From NCBI GenBank assembly GCA_036960605.1, contig JBALXI010000009.1:62001-126000 (forward strand): a stretch of DNA of 64,000 nucleotides, written 5' to 3'. The notes beneath the pieces are model-generated. The model was not told the origin of the DNA and did no database searches. It saw only the letters and a program-made list of their open reading frames with translations. Position 1 is the stretch's first letter. Each line of letters opens with the position of its first letter. This document shows positions 34,917-44,699 of the stretch, in pieces. Position numbers and translations under genes: made by a program. The stretch is from Oleispira sp036960605 (GTDB lineage: Bacteria; Pseudomonadota; Gammaproteobacteria; Pseudomonadales; Oceanobacteraceae).

Positions 34917-35448
34917 AACTCGCAATTCTATTGCGGGTAATCATCGACATAGCAACGCTTATGTTAAAAACCAGGGTTTCAGTTTAATAGAATTAGTTAT
35001 TACGATTGTTGTTCTTGGCATTGCACTCAGTGCATTAACTAGCAGTTTATTTACCGGCATTGGCCGGAATGCTGATCCATTATGGCAGAGCAAAGCGAGC
35101 CAATTATCGCAAGCGTATTTAGATGAAATATTATCGATGCGCTTTGCTGAAACGTCTCCATTAGGAGGAGGAGCGATAGGAACTTGCGCAATAGCAGGAA
35201 GCGAAGTCGATGAAACCAGCCGCAGCTTATATGATGATGTGGATGACTATCATGGTTTAACTGAAACGGCTGGCTTTTTAGATACCACAACGGTATCTGG
35301 TTATAGCGGCTATGCCGTCAGCATTGAAGTCACCTGTGTTGAGCAAGGTAATCTTGCACCATTCGCAAAGAGTAAGTTAATAGCTCTGACGATTACCTCA
35401 CCGGTGAATCAAAAGTTAGTATTTTCAGTTTTACGGGCTGATTTATAA
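34894..35448 (+). CDS. mshD: MSHA minor pilin MshD
   Basis: About 184 residues from the ATG at 34894 with AGGA 7 bases upstream; an ATG at 34888 is equally in frame, and more distant starts up to 34795 would only translate mshC in the wrong frame. Leader of about 30 residues with KNQG|FSLIELVITIVVLGIALSAL, Glu at +5. Then PLWQSKASQLSQAYLDEILSMRF, the typical MshD/GspI-like helix, a Cys pair, and a final strand LIALTITSP. Starts inside mshC and ends one base into mshO. Confidence 0.87.
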   Translation: MKVLVYPKTRNSIAGNHRHSNAYVKNQGFSLIELVITIVVLGIALSALTSSLFTGIGRNADPLWQSKASQLSQAYLDEILSMRFAETSPLGGGAIGTCAIAGSEVDETSRSLYDDVDDYHGLTETAGFLDTTTVSGYSGYAVSIEVTCVEQGNLAPFAKSKLIALTITSPVNQKLVFSVLRADL

Positions 35449-36311
35449 TGACGACCTTTAATAAACGGCCGACTTTTAATAAGCTGCCGACTTTCTCTAT
35501 AAAAAAATACGCAGCCTTCACACTGGTTGAACTAGTGATGGTTATTGTTGTACTCGGTATTTTATCCACCGGCAGTGTGCATTTTATTTCAAACTCAGCC
35601 CAAGGCTTAGTCGATAGTGCAGAACGACAAGCACTCGCAAGCAGTGCGACTATCGCCATAGAAAAAGTATTAAGAGAGGTTCGCCGCGCACTGCCCAATA
35701 GTGTACGTACGTTTGAAGACAGTGGTAATTCTTGCTTAGAGCTGGTGCCTATACTGCACAGCAGTGAGTATGTATCCATTCCAACAGCCGCGGCTGAGAC
35801 AAGCTTCAATGCGATTAAATTTCCTACTGCGATAGGTGTCGAATCGAGCTATGTCGCGGTATATCCTAATAGTTTTATTTCTGTTTATAGCTCTGGTCAA
35901 TCAATTTCGTCCAGTGCGGTGACTGTTGGTCCTATTGATCTTCCCAGCACTGGACTGCAAACCATTACTTTTGAGGGTGTCAGTACTTATCGATTTCCTA
36001 CAGAGTCCCCGCGGAAACGTTTTTTTTTAGTCAGCCAGCCGATTAGTTTTTGTGAAGATTCCAGTGGCCGATTATGGCGCTATCAAAATTATGGTTTTCA
36101 TCTTGATAGCAGTACAAGTATTCCGACCTCAGGCAATAATCGTGTATTAATAGCAGATTCATTAAGGGTGAATAGTTTATCGTTTAATATTTTACCTGCG
36201 CAGTTACAGCGTAATGCTGTTGTTCGAATGAGCCTGATTATCGAGAGAGCAGGATCTTCAAATGAGATTGTTGATATGAGCCAAGAGGTGCAGTTGCGAA
36301 ATGTTCCTTAG
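35448..36311 (+). CDS. mshO: MSHA minor pilin MshO
   Basis: A 287-residue GspJ/MshO-type minor pilin. The helix reads AFTLVELVMVIVVLGILSTG with Glu at +5, but the residue before the cut is Ala (KKYAA|FTLVEL) rather than the near-invariant Gly. The leader contains a short repeat (TFNKRPTFNKLPTF), visible as a tandem repeat in DNA (35454-35490). The mature domain begins with SVHFISNSAQGLVDSAERQAL and continues with a beta-rich part ending in MSQEVQLRNVP. It overlaps mshP by 11 bases. Confidence 0.87.
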   Translation: MTTFNKRPTFNKLPTFSIKKYAAFTLVELVMVIVVLGILSTGSVHFISNSAQGLVDSAERQALASSATIAIEKVLREVRRALPNSVRTFEDSGNSCLELVPILHSSEYVSIPTAAAETSFNAIKFPTAIGVESSYVAVYPNSFISVYSSGQSISSSAVTVGPIDLPSTGLQTITFEGVSTYRFPTESPRKRFFLVSQPISFCEDSSGRLWRYQNYGFHLDSSTSIPTSGNNRVLIADSLRVNSLSFNILPAQLQRNAVVRMSLIIERAGSSNEIVDMSQEVQLRNVP

Positions 36312-36717
36312 CATAATAAAGAAAACACAAAACATTTCAACATGCTCAAAACAGCAAGGTTTAGGTTTGCCTGTTGCGCTGTTTATTATCACTATTATGA
36401 GTTTGATTGCGGTGGCTGTAAATCGATTAGGTGAGGTGAGTAGCCAAGCGTACACCCAGAATTTATTATCCAGTCGAGCATTTTATGCTGCTGAAAGCGG
36501 CGCTCAGTTACGCGCGCAGCGTGTTTTGAGTGTTGCTCCTTGCACTTGTGATACTGATCTAACGTATAGCTTTACCGTAAAAGGATTAAATTCATGCAAT
36601 GCCGAAACGACGTGCACACAATTCGATGCTAATTCACAAACTTATTGCACCATCGAGAGCATAGGCCGTTGTGACAATTCAGCGGCCCAAAGAACGATAG
36701 AGGTGAGAGTTAAATGA
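36301..36717 (+). CDS. mshP: MSHA minor pilin-like protein MshP (PilX-like)
   Basis: 138 residues: 20-residue leader ending KQQG, then LGLPVALFIITIMSLIAVAV, a pilin helix without Glu at +5, as in PilX/MshP. AFYAAESGAQLRAQRVL is the typical continuation. The short mature domain is Cys-rich (about eight Cys, e.g. APCTCDTD and CNAETTC), suggesting several disulfides. It overlaps mshO and mshQ by a few bases, so it is translated as part of the operon end. Confidence 0.85.
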   Translation: MFLSIIKKTQNISTCSKQQGLGLPVALFIITIMSLIAVAVNRLGEVSSQAYTQNLLSSRAFYAAESGAQLRAQRVLSVAPCTCDTDLTYSFTVKGLNSCNAETTCTQFDANSQTYCTIESIGRCDNSAAQRTIEVRVK

Positions 36718-39700
36718 AATATCGCTCATTCTATTTATGCATTCTATTGATATTCAAATTTAATGTAGCTCTCAGTGCTACGTATAACATGACTGAGCTA
36801 GTCGCAACTCCCCTTGATGTGCCAGATATTGTTAATACTATCGTATGGGATAACACGGATACAAACTATCCTGATGATGATGATAAATTACTTGTTAATA
36901 TCGGATTTCCATTTCAATTTGCTGAGACCACATATACCGAATTGACCATTTTCACTAATGGAATTTTGAAGTTTGGCAATGATGAGAATATGCACCGTGA
37001 CTATAGAAATGAAGCACTAGATACCAATGAGGGTGATCGCTTTATTGCTGTCTACTGGGATGATGTGGAAGAAGCCGTCGGATCATCAGTCACTTACGGT
37101 ATGTCGGGGGCAGCCCCAAACAGAAAATTTATCGTCAACTGGGAAAATGTAAAAGCCTTCTCGAGTACACTGAGATATGACTTTCAGGTGGTGCTCTATG
37201 AAAATGGAGATGTTCGTTATCGCTATGATAACAATACTGCCAATGGTGAAAGTGCGACGATTGGTATTGAGGTAGATGACAATGATTTTGTGCAATACTC
37301 TTATAACCAAGTCAGTGTAGAAGTCAGCTTTGATTTACTTTTTAGAAATTTATTATTAACCCTTCCTACTCCTATCGCTCAATATCGATTAGATGAAATC
37401 TCTTGGGATGGTAGTATTGATGGAGTTAAAGATTCTTCATTGAATACCTTGCATGGGCAATCTTTTTTAGGCGCCAATACTTCTGATACAACTCCTGCGT
37501 TAGGGAGTACTATCGGTACGTGTAACTATGGTGAGTTTGATGGAAGTAATGGATATGTGGAAATAGCGGACAATAATTTATTGGATTTTGCCAATGAATT
37601 TTCTGTCGGTGCGTGGGTAAAAATTGATTCTCTACCTAGTTCGGGGTTAAAAACCATCGTTTCAAAAGATGAAAATTATGAGTTTCATGTTAACCCTAGC
37701 GGTCAAATAAATTGGTGGTGGAGGACGTCAGTTTCAAATGATATAAAAAGCTTTAATTCAACGACAAGTATAGCCGCTGGAGTTTGGGCTCATATTGTCA
37801 TTAGTTATGCAGTAGGAAGTCAGAAAATATTTATAAATGGTATTGAATCAGGAAGTACTAGTTATAACGAGAACTTAGCAAATAATAGCGATCCTGTTCA
37901 AATTGGCGCGGATCAGAATTCCGCGACAAGATATTTCAATGGCAGTATTGATGAGGTAAATATTTTTGATGACAATTTATCAAGGAATCAAGTACTCGAG
38001 TTAATGGAAAAAACTCGACCTTGCTCATCGATAAATTTATGTGTGAGTAGTTTTCCTGATGGTTTGAACAGTCACAATAATGGCATCATTACTTTTGGAC
38101 GTGACGCGCAATTATTTTTTAGCCCCGATGACGTATTAGATGCAGATTCCATTGTACTGGATGGCGCTTCAAATGACCGTAGTTGTGTTTCGGTAGAGTG
38201 TCAGGCTAATGGGTTGGCATCAGATATAACCACGCCCCCCTCGTTCCCTATCACGAGTGGTTCTAGTAATAATATAACGATCGGAAATAACAGTGCTGGG
38301 GCGAGCGATCCCAGTATTAATAATTATAATCAGATAGATATTGGCAACGGATCGGTATTCACTATCAGTTCAAGTTATAGCGATTATTATATTGATATTT
38401 TAGCGGTGGGTAATAATACCGTGCTAGAGCTTTTACCCGGTAATTACTGGATTAGAAACTTAGATACGGGAGCCACCAACAATCCTAACTCTGGCTTAGA
38501 GATTAAAGTTATTGGTGCAGGTACTGCGCGCTTATATATTAATGATGATGTGATTTTAGGACAATCACTGCTGGCTAATTCTCCATCGCAGGCAAATCAA
38601 GGAGACCCCAGCCAATTAATGTTGTATAGCTATAGCAACATTATTATTGAACGAGACTCAACGTTTAGCGGTATTATTTATGCGGCAGGTGATGTTGATA
38701 TACAGAGAGATGGCAATGTTTATGGCGCAATAGCAGGCGACAATATTTCACTCGGCCGTTTAACCAATGTATTTTACGATCCTAATGCTACCGTAAGTTT
38801 AGATTTTGGTAACTTGTGCCAGGGTGCTAGCTGTACATTGGGAAGTTTTAATATCGCTCAGCCATCTTATGCCCTGGCTTGTCCTGGTACACGCACTCAA
38901 ATTGGCATACAAGCGATGTGCGATGATGGCACAAGCGTTAAAGATGATTATATCGGGACCGTAGACTTAACCAGTTCCGAGAATACTTTAAGCCAGTTCT
39001 ATACTTCATTAGCCGCGAGTGCACCGACTAGTACTCTTGATTTTGATGGCTCTGAGTCGGGCATAAAGCAGGCTTATCTTTTTCATCAAAATGAAAATCC
39101 TGCGTTGCAAGTCATTGCTACCGATGCGGCAGTCCCCGTTTCTACCACATCAGTTAATACTACCGACTTTAGAACCGCGGGCTTTGCTATTACTAATCCC
39201 GCGTCTTTTACCTGTGGTAGTTCGACGACTATGGATATCACGGCGATTGGGGAAGATAGCACGGGAGTATCGTGTCAGGTGCTGACCGGCTTTACCGGAT
39301 CTAAAGGACTTAAAGCTTGGTACTCAGTGAATATAGATGGCTTCGCAGGAGCCGACCCGGTAACCACTGGTCTATCATTCGCCAGCCAATTGATTACTGA
39401 TGAAACAGAGCCTACCTTGAATAATGTGAACGTAACATTCACCAACGGAGTCGCTAATGTTGCCATTGCTTATGGTAATGCAGGTCAGATTTTAGCGGTT
39501 AATGTTAAGCATGATGACAGCCCTTATGACGGAGCAGCCCCTGAGTTAGCCAATGCAGATTTAACCGGCAGTAGTGATGTTCCATTTGTAGCGCGTCCAG
39601 AAAAAATTACTCTATCGACAACTGTAGCTAATTCTTCATGTGCTTCAGCGGATGAAAATTGTTTAAAATTTGTCGCTGCAGGTGAACCTTTTATCATGAA

Positions 39701-40889
39701 GGCGGAAGCTCAATGTATGGGTGGAAGCTTAGCGGATGATTACCAAGGTGAATTAACTTTTTCACATAGCCTAGTAGCACCCTTGTTAGCGGGAGGAAGT
39801 AGTGGATTATTGTCAGTGACTTCAGGCACGGTGTTGGCTGTTGATGCGGGAGCGATTCAATTCGACCAAGCAATATCGGAAGTGGGGGTCTTTAATTTAA
39901 CGGCGGAGGCTGCCGATTATTTTGGCAGTGCAGTTACCGCTTTTACTTTGCCAAACGTAGGGCGTTTTTACCCGAATCATTTTACTATGATCGATCCAGC
40001 AACCGCCAATAGTTGTGGTGATTTTAGTTATATGGGGCAGCCTGGTATCGGTATTAACTATACCCTACAGGCACATAAGCTAGGTGGCGGGGTAACGCTT
40101 AATTATGGTGGTGGTTTTGCCAAAGCCCTGCCGGCAAGTCATATTAATTTAGTGGCAGAAAATAGTAATGATGGAGGAGGTTATCAAGACAGGCTATCGG
40201 ATTTTATCGATAGTGGTTGGGCAAATGGTGAGTATCTTTATGCTGATAGTGGTAGCTTCTCTCGAGCGCCACTGGGCTTTGTCGATGACCCCTATCGAGA
40301 TCTACAGGTCGGTATACAGTTTACTGATAACGATGACAATGTCAGTGCGCTTATGGGTTTAGATATGAGGGCGGATGCGAACACGGATTGCTCAGCCTTA
40401 GGGGATTGCAACGCGAAATTAATAGGAAGCCTTGAATTACGATTTGGCCAATTGAAACTCAGCAATGCATTTGGCCCAGAAACGTTCGCACTCGATATGG
40501 TCGTACGAACTGAATATTTTGATGGCACCGATTTTATATTGAATACGAATGACAATTGCACAATTGTATCGGAGGTAGAGCCTTTACTGTCACCCACCGC
40601 AAGCTGGACAGGAAATTTGGCGGCAGGAGAAACAACGCCTAGTTTGGCTGTAAACATTATTAATGGAGTCACTCAATTTAGTTTTAGCGCGGCAGGTTTA
40701 GGCAACGAAGGCTCGGTAATATTTGAATACGATACGAGTACCAGTATTAGCCCGGTTACGGACTTGCCTTGGTTAAATACAGAGAATGATGGTGATGGTG
40801 ATTATGCTGATAATCCAAAAGGGAAAATAACATTCGGCCAATTTCGTGGAAATGACCGAATGATTTATTGGCGTGAAGTTGTTCGCTAG
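36714..40889 (+). CDS. mshQ: Giant secreted protein MshQ, probable pilus-tip adhesin
   Basis: 1391 residues, signal peptide about 1-21 (ending ALSA). Seen in order: a nidogen-like beta domain (about 40-195, PFQFAETTYTELTIFTNGIL); a LamG/concanavalin-like domain (about 225-435, LDFANEFSVGAWVKIDSL); a polymer-forming/bactofilin-like middle with FSGIIYAAGDVDIQRDG; and a long DUF6701-type C-terminal half with paired Cys and GRFYPNHFTMIDPATAN. It closes with the conserved end region KGKITFGQFRGNDRMIYWREV. MshQ is always last in MSHA operons and resembles the tip adhesin PilY1 in placement. The LamG domain suggests binding to glycans, which is an inference. The mshP end overlaps its ATG by 4 bases. 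Confidence 0.88.
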   Translation: MKYRSFYLCILLIFKFNVALSATYNMTELVATPLDVPDIVNTIVWDNTDTNYPDDDDKLLVNIGFPFQFAETTYTELTIFTNGILKFGNDENMHRDYRNEALDTNEGDRFIAVYWDDVEEAVGSSVTYGMSGAAPNRKFIVNWENVKAFSSTLRYDFQVVLYENGDVRYRYDNNTANGESATIGIEVDDNDFVQYSYNQVSVEVSFDLLFRNLLLTLPTPIAQYRLDEISWDGSIDGVKDSSLNTLHGQSFLGANTSDTTPALGSTIGTCNYGEFDGSNGYVEIADNNLLDFANEFSVGAWVKIDSLPSSGLKTIVSKDENYEFHVNPSGQINWWWRTSVSNDIKSFNSTTSIAAGVWAHIVISYAVGSQKIFINGIESGSTSYNENLANNSDPVQIGADQNSATRYFNGSIDEVNIFDDNLSRNQVLELMEKTRPCSSINLCVSSFPDGLNSHNNGIITFGRDAQLFFSPDDVLDADSIVLDGASNDRSCVSVECQANGLASDITTPPSFPITSGSSNNITIGNNSAGASDPSINNYNQIDIGNGSVFTISSSYSDYYIDILAVGNNTVLELLPGNYWIRNLDTGATNNPNSGLEIKVIGAGTARLYINDDVILGQSLLANSPSQANQGDPSQLMLYSYSNIIIERDSTFSGIIYAAGDVDIQRDGNVYGAIAGDNISLGRLTNVFYDPNATVSLDFGNLCQGASCTLGSFNIAQPSYALACPGTRTQIGIQAMCDDGTSVKDDYIGTVDLTSSENTLSQFYTSLAASAPTSTLDFDGSESGIKQAYLFHQNENPALQVIATDAAVPVSTTSVNTTDFRTAGFAITNPASFTCGSSTTMDITAIGEDSTGVSCQVLTGFTGSKGLKAWYSVNIDGFAGADPVTTGLSFASQLITDETEPTLNNVNVTFTNGVANVAIAYGNAGQILAVNVKHDDSPYDGAAPELANADLTGSSDVPFVARPEKITLSTTVANSSCASADENCLKFVAAGEPFIMKAEAQCMGGSLADDYQGELTFSHSLVAPLLAGGSSGLLSVTSGTVLAVDAGAIQFDQAISEVGVFNLTAEAADYFGSAVTAFTLPNVGRFYPNHFTMIDPATANSCGDFSYMGQPGIGINYTLQAHKLGGGVTLNYGGGFAKALPASHINLVAENSNDGGGYQDRLSDFIDSGWANGEYLYADSGSFSRAPLGFVDDPYRDLQVGIQFTDNDDNVSALMGLDMRADANTDCSALGDCNAKLIGSLELRFGQLKLSNAFGPETFALDMVVRTEYFDGTDFILNTNDNCTIVSEVEPLLSPTASWTGNLAAGETTPSLAVNIINGVTQFSFSAAGLGNEGSVIFEYDTSTSISPVTDLPWLNTENDGDGDYADNPKGKITFGQFRGNDRMIYWREVVR

Positions 40890-40921
40890 CACGTCTTGAG
40901 ACGCGCTTTTATGTTAGCGCA

Positions 40922-42352
40922 TTAGGCTTCAGTTTCTTCGTCTTCATGGTGCTCGTCGGCATCCATGTGCAGCTCTTTAATTTTACGGGTTAAAGTATTA
41001 CGACCCCAGCCCAATAATACAGCGGCATCACGACGACGACCTGCTGTGTGCTTAAGCGCCGTTTCTATCATAATGCGTTCAAACAGCGGCACTGCAACAT
41101 CCAGTAGCGCAGGAGTACCTTGAGTGAGTTGCTGGTCGGCCCAATATTGCAGCGCTTGCTCCCAATTCCCCGATGCAGGAATGACTGCTTCTTGATCTAA
41201 TAGCTCAGGAGGAAGATCATTAATATGAACCTCGCGGCCTGATGCCATCACAGTGATCCAGCGGCAGGTATTTTCCAGCTGGCGCACGTTACCTGGCCAA
41301 TCTAGCTTGGACAAATAATCGGAGGTTTCTGGCTTTAGAGTTTTCACTTCTACATCGAGCTCTTCGGCAGCAGAGTTTAAGAAGTGTTTTAACAAGCGCG
41401 GAATATCTTCTCTACGATCAGCAAGACGCGGGATATGAATACGAATAACGTTGAGGCGATGGAATAAATCTTCGCGGAAGCGTCCTTCTTTCACTAAGCC
41501 TTCTAAGTTTTGGTGCGTTGCCGCGATAATGCGAACATCGACCTTAACCGGAATCGTACCCCCCACGCGATAGAATTCACTGTCGGCTAAAACGCGCAAT
41601 AAACGGGTTTGCGTATCGGCAGGCATATCACCAATTTCATCGAGAAATAAGGTGCCGCCATTCGCTTGTTCAAAGCGCCCACGACGTTGACCGCCAGCAC
41701 CGGTGAACGATCCTTTTTCGTGACCAAATAATTCGGATTCAATTAAGTCTTTTGGAATCGCCGCCATATTCAAGGCGATAAAACTTTCGCTCGCCCGAGG
41801 GCTATGTTTATGCAAAGCATGAGCGACTAATTCTTTACCGGTACCCGACTCACCATTAATTAAAACAGTAATATTTGATTGCGATAAGCGGCCAATAGCA
41901 CGGAAAACTTCCTGCATCGCAGGGGCTTCACCGATGATCTCAGTATCATTGGGTAATTCCTCAACGGTACTCTTGGTGGCTTGTTGTTCTTCGAAATGCG
42001 CCATCGCACGTTGAATTAAAGTGACAGCATCATCGACATCAAACGGCTTTGGTAGGTATTCAAAAGCGCCACTTTGATAGGAGGCTACGGCACTATCAAG
42101 ATCTGAGTGCGCGGTCATAATGATGACAGGTAGCTCAGGATAGGCTTCATTAACCTGAGATAATAACGTCAAACCATCAATGCCAGGCATGCGAATATCA
42201 GTCATGATCGCGGCCGGTTTTTCTTTCGCTAATAAGCCCATAATGGACTCAGCGCTATCAAATATTCTGCAAGGAATATTGGCTTGCTCTAGTGCCTTCT
42301 CCAGCACCCAGCGAATTGATTTATCATCATCAATAATCCATACAGTATTCAT
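40922..42352 (-). CDS. ntrC: Nitrogen regulation response regulator NtrC
   Basis: A 476-residue sigma54-dependent activator. Receiver domain with phosphorylated Asp52 in IMTDIRMPGIDG; AAA+ domain with Walker A GESGTGKE (167-174) and Walker B GGTLFLDEIGDMP; C-terminal Fis-type helix-turn-helix RRDAAVLLGWGRNTLTRKI. The sigma54-contacting loop reads GSFTGA (214-219) instead of GAFTGA. Controls nitrogen-scavenging genes under glutamine limitation. It lies 11 bases behind ntrB and is convergent with mshQ. Confidence 0.96.
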   Translation of the reverse strand: MNTVWIIDDDKSIRWVLEKALEQANIPCRIFDSAESIMGLLAKEKPAAIMTDIRMPGIDGLTLLSQVNEAYPELPVIIMTAHSDLDSAVASYQSGAFEYLPKPFDVDDAVTLIQRAMAHFEEQQATKSTVEELPNDTEIIGEAPAMQEVFRAIGRLSQSNITVLINGESGTGKELVAHALHKHSPRASESFIALNMAAIPKDLIESELFGHEKGSFTGAGGQRRGRFEQANGGTLFLDEIGDMPADTQTRLLRVLADSEFYRVGGTIPVKVDVRIIAATHQNLEGLVKEGRFREDLFHRLNVIRIHIPRLADRREDIPRLLKHFLNSAAEELDVEVKTLKPETSDYLSKLDWPGNVRQLENTCRWITVMASGREVHINDLPPELLDQEAVIPASGNWEQALQYWADQQLTQGTPALLDVAVPLFERIMIETALKHTAGRRRDAAVLLGWGRNTLTRKIKELHMDADEHHEDEETEA

Positions 42353-42363
42353 ATTGATCAGTC

Positions 42364-43440
42364 CTAACAGTGTTTAAGAGGTAAATAGATGGAGAATTCA
42401 GTACGGCCTGCAGCGCTTTCATATTCGATAATACCTTCATGCTGGCTTATCAAGGTTTGTGCAATAGACAGACCCAGCCCCGTGCCGTCGGCACGACCAC
42501 TGACCATGGGGTAAAACAAATTCTCTTTTATATTTTCGGCTATGCCTGGGCCATTATCTTCAATAGAGATATGCGCCACTAAGCGATGACGATGGTGGCC
42601 AATAGTAAATTGGCTTTTTGTTCTTGTTTTCAATGACAGTGTTGGTTGTTCAACGTGGGCTTCAACCATGGCTTGAACGGCATTGCGGCATATATTGAGA
42701 ATGGCTTGAATTAATTGAGACTTGTCGCCAATAAATTCTGGAATAGAAGGATCATAATCGCGAACAATTTTTATATCGCCGAGTTCGTCGACTTGAATCA
42801 GCTGACAAACGCGTTCTAATACTTCGTGGATATTGGTGGTTTCTTGTTTTGGTAGTTGGTGCGAGCCTAACAGGCGATCGACTAAATCTCGTAAGCGATC
42901 GGCTTCTTCGATAATAATGTTGGTATATTCATCGAGAGATGCGTCAGGCAGGGCACGGGATAATAATTGTGCGGCACCACGAATACCACCGAGAGGGTTT
43001 TTAATTTCGTGAGCCATGCCACGTACCAGTTCACGGGTGGTTTCTTGCTTGGCGAGAATTTGTTCTTCACGAGAAATTCGCATTAGGCGATCTCGCCCTT
43101 GAATTTCAATCAATAAACAAGGGGTACGACTTTCAGGGTGAACAATTGGGCTGACGCTATAGTCGACGGTAATGCTTTGAGTATTGTGCAATACAATCTC
43201 GGTTTCACGCTTGGTAAAGGTGTAGCCGGTACTGACCGAACTTTGTAGTGCTTCGCGATCGGCTTCAGATTCCCAAGCAAGGTCATAAAAATGTTCACCT
43301 AGGCCCTGGCGTCCACTGACTTGCAGAAGTACTTCCGCGGCTGGGTTCATATAGATGACAGACAGGTCGACATCGAGCAATAAAATGCCAGTATTTAGGT
43401 ATTCTAGTAACTGTTGGTTGAGTACTGCCGATGCAATCAT
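42364..43440 (-). CDS. ntrB: Nitrogen regulation sensor kinase NtrB
   Basis: 358 residues from the ATG at 43440, which follows AAAGGAAAAGG; a TTG at 43464 would only translate the ribosome-binding region. Cytoplasmic kinase: PAS domain (about 8-125), H-box LVRGMAHEIKNPLGGIRGAA with phosphorylated His144, then N, G1 and G2 boxes (ILNICRNAVQAM, SIEDNGPGIAE, GRADGTGLGLSIAQTLI). Phosphorylates or dephosphorylates NtrC under PII control. It forms an operon with ntrC. Confidence 0.96.
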   Translation of the reverse strand: MIASAVLNQQLLEYLNTGILLLDVDLSVIYMNPAAEVLLQVSGRQGLGEHFYDLAWESEADREALQSSVSTGYTFTKRETEIVLHNTQSITVDYSVSPIVHPESRTPCLLIEIQGRDRLMRISREEQILAKQETTRELVRGMAHEIKNPLGGIRGAAQLLSRALPDASLDEYTNIIIEEADRLRDLVDRLLGSHQLPKQETTNIHEVLERVCQLIQVDELGDIKIVRDYDPSIPEFIGDKSQLIQAILNICRNAVQAMVEAHVEQPTLSLKTRTKSQFTIGHHRHRLVAHISIEDNGPGIAENIKENLFYPMVSGRADGTGLGLSIAQTLISQHEGIIEYESAAGRTEFSIYLPLKHC

Positions 43441-43592
43441 TAATAAACCTTTTCCTTTGTTCAACCTTAACAGTGGTTAATCCCATTGCTAATGCAAAAA
43501 GCAAACCACTATAGGGTATGCACGTATCTGATGCCTTACTTAGGAATTATAGCCTGAAATTGAACAAAATTAGAGCATAGAACAACAGGAAA

Positions 43593-43612
43593 GCACCAAG
43601 AAGGTGCCTTGT
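43593..43612 (-). terminator. Weak terminator behind the DUF4124 gene
   Basis: Minus strand GCACC TTCTT GGTGC followed by TTTCC, 38 bases past the stop at 43650. The stem is only five pairs and the T-run is short. Confidence 0.35.
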
Positions 43613-43649
43613 ATTTACGAATTGCATTATATTGGTGCGCTAGAGGGTG

Positions 43650-44165
43650 TTAGCGTTTGACGTACACGGTGACGATGGGGCTGCTGATTATTTGTTTTTG
43701 GTTATTTTGATTACGGATGATTACTTGAAGACGGTGAGCACCACGATCAGCACTGTTAATTTTCCAGTTCATTTGTTTACCCGTGCTTATTTCTTCACCA
43801 TCAAATAAGAGTACCGCTTCATCGTTAGCCGATAACACCGGATCTGATTGTGCAGAAACAACGAAATTCCCCAGATTCTCTCGACCAATATTACTTTCCG
43901 TCGTTGGGCCTATGATAGTGAGTTGCTGGTAGGTTGTACTTAGCTCTTCATTATCAATAGCCGTGGCGGTTGTCTTGTTGACTTTGATCGCCGGAATAAT
44001 ACTAATCTCTTTGATTTTATGTTTGCGGGACTTAGTACTGGGGATATCAGAGAATATACGGTTGCCATTTTCATCAATGGTGATGAAAACTTCGGTAGCA
44101 TTTACGGACAACGGCAGGCAGAGAAGTAAGATACTTAATCCGCAAGTGAGTATTTTTTTATTCAT
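43650..44165 (-). CDS. DUF4124-domain periplasmic protein
   Basis: 171 residues: signal peptide (1-23, ending VNATE), then the DUF4124 start in which a short strand pair carries FITIDENGNRIFSDIP, and a long poorly conserved middle. A C-terminal beta-sandwich-like domain has EAVLLFDGEEISTGKQMNWKI and DRGAHRLQVIIRNQNNQK, close to a family common upstream of ntrB in Pseudomonas-like bacteria. No function is established for DUF4124. It is on the same strand as ntrBC but 209 bases ahead of ntrB. Confidence 0.8.
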   Translation of the reverse strand: MNKKILTCGLSILLLCLPLSVNATEVFITIDENGNRIFSDIPSTKSRKHKIKEISIIPAIKVNKTTATAIDNEELSTTYQQLTIIGPTTESNIGRENLGNFVVSAQSDPVLSANDEAVLLFDGEEISTGKQMNWKINSADRGAHRLQVIIRNQNNQKQIISSPIVTVYVKR

Positions 44166-44261
44166 TCCTTATAATGACAGTACGAGCAGGCAAACTCAAT
44201 CTTCTTTATAGATCGCAGAGTAAGCCGCTTAAATATAATCTGATTTATGATCGAGTAAAGA

Positions 44262-44699
44262 ATGAAAGCGTTAATTCAAAGAGTATCGGAAGCGAGCGTT
44301 AAGGTTGAAGGGGAAACCATTTCGGCGATTGATCACGGGCTGGTTGTCTTACTCGGTGTCGAAAAAGACGATAGTTCCCTTGATGTGGACAAACTATTGC
44401 ACAAGGTTAGCCATTATCGGATTTTTGCTGATATGGACGACAAAATGAATTTAAATGTTCAGCAAGTTGAAGGCAGTTTGTTAATTGTGTCACAGTTTAC
44501 TTTAGCCGCGGATACCAAAAAGGGGTTACGCCCTGGCTTCTCTACTGCAGCGGTTCCGGTATTAGCCGAAGCACTCTATGAAGAGTTTGTTGCTAAAGCT
44601 AAGAGCCAGAAAATATCTGTCGGTAGCGGTCAGTTTGGCGCTGATATGAAAGTCGCTTTAATTAATGATGGCCCTGTGACATTTTGGTTATCAAGCTGA
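44262..44699 (+). CDS. dtd: D-aminoacyl-tRNA deacylase
   Basis: A 145-residue enzyme that hydrolyses mischarged D-aminoacyl-tRNA. Family blocks are complete: MKALIQRVSEASVKVEGE, GLVVLLGVEKDD, the catalytic region SQFTLAADTKKGLRPGFS and the closing Gly-Pro motif NDGPVTFWL. Length is normal. Its last 9 bases overlap the end of the convergent gene at 44691. Confidence 0.97.
   Translation: MKALIQRVSEASVKVEGETISAIDHGLVVLLGVEKDDSSLDVDKLLHKVSHYRIFADMDDKMNLNVQQVEGSLLIVSQFTLAADTKKGLRPGFSTAAVPVLAEALYEEFVAKAKSQKISVGSGQFGADMKVALINDGPVTFWLSS

Noticed and set aside
40888..40912. Small palindrome CGTCTTGAGACG between mshQ and ntrC as terminator
   Set aside because: The loop would be two bases and the T-run is only four; too weak to call.
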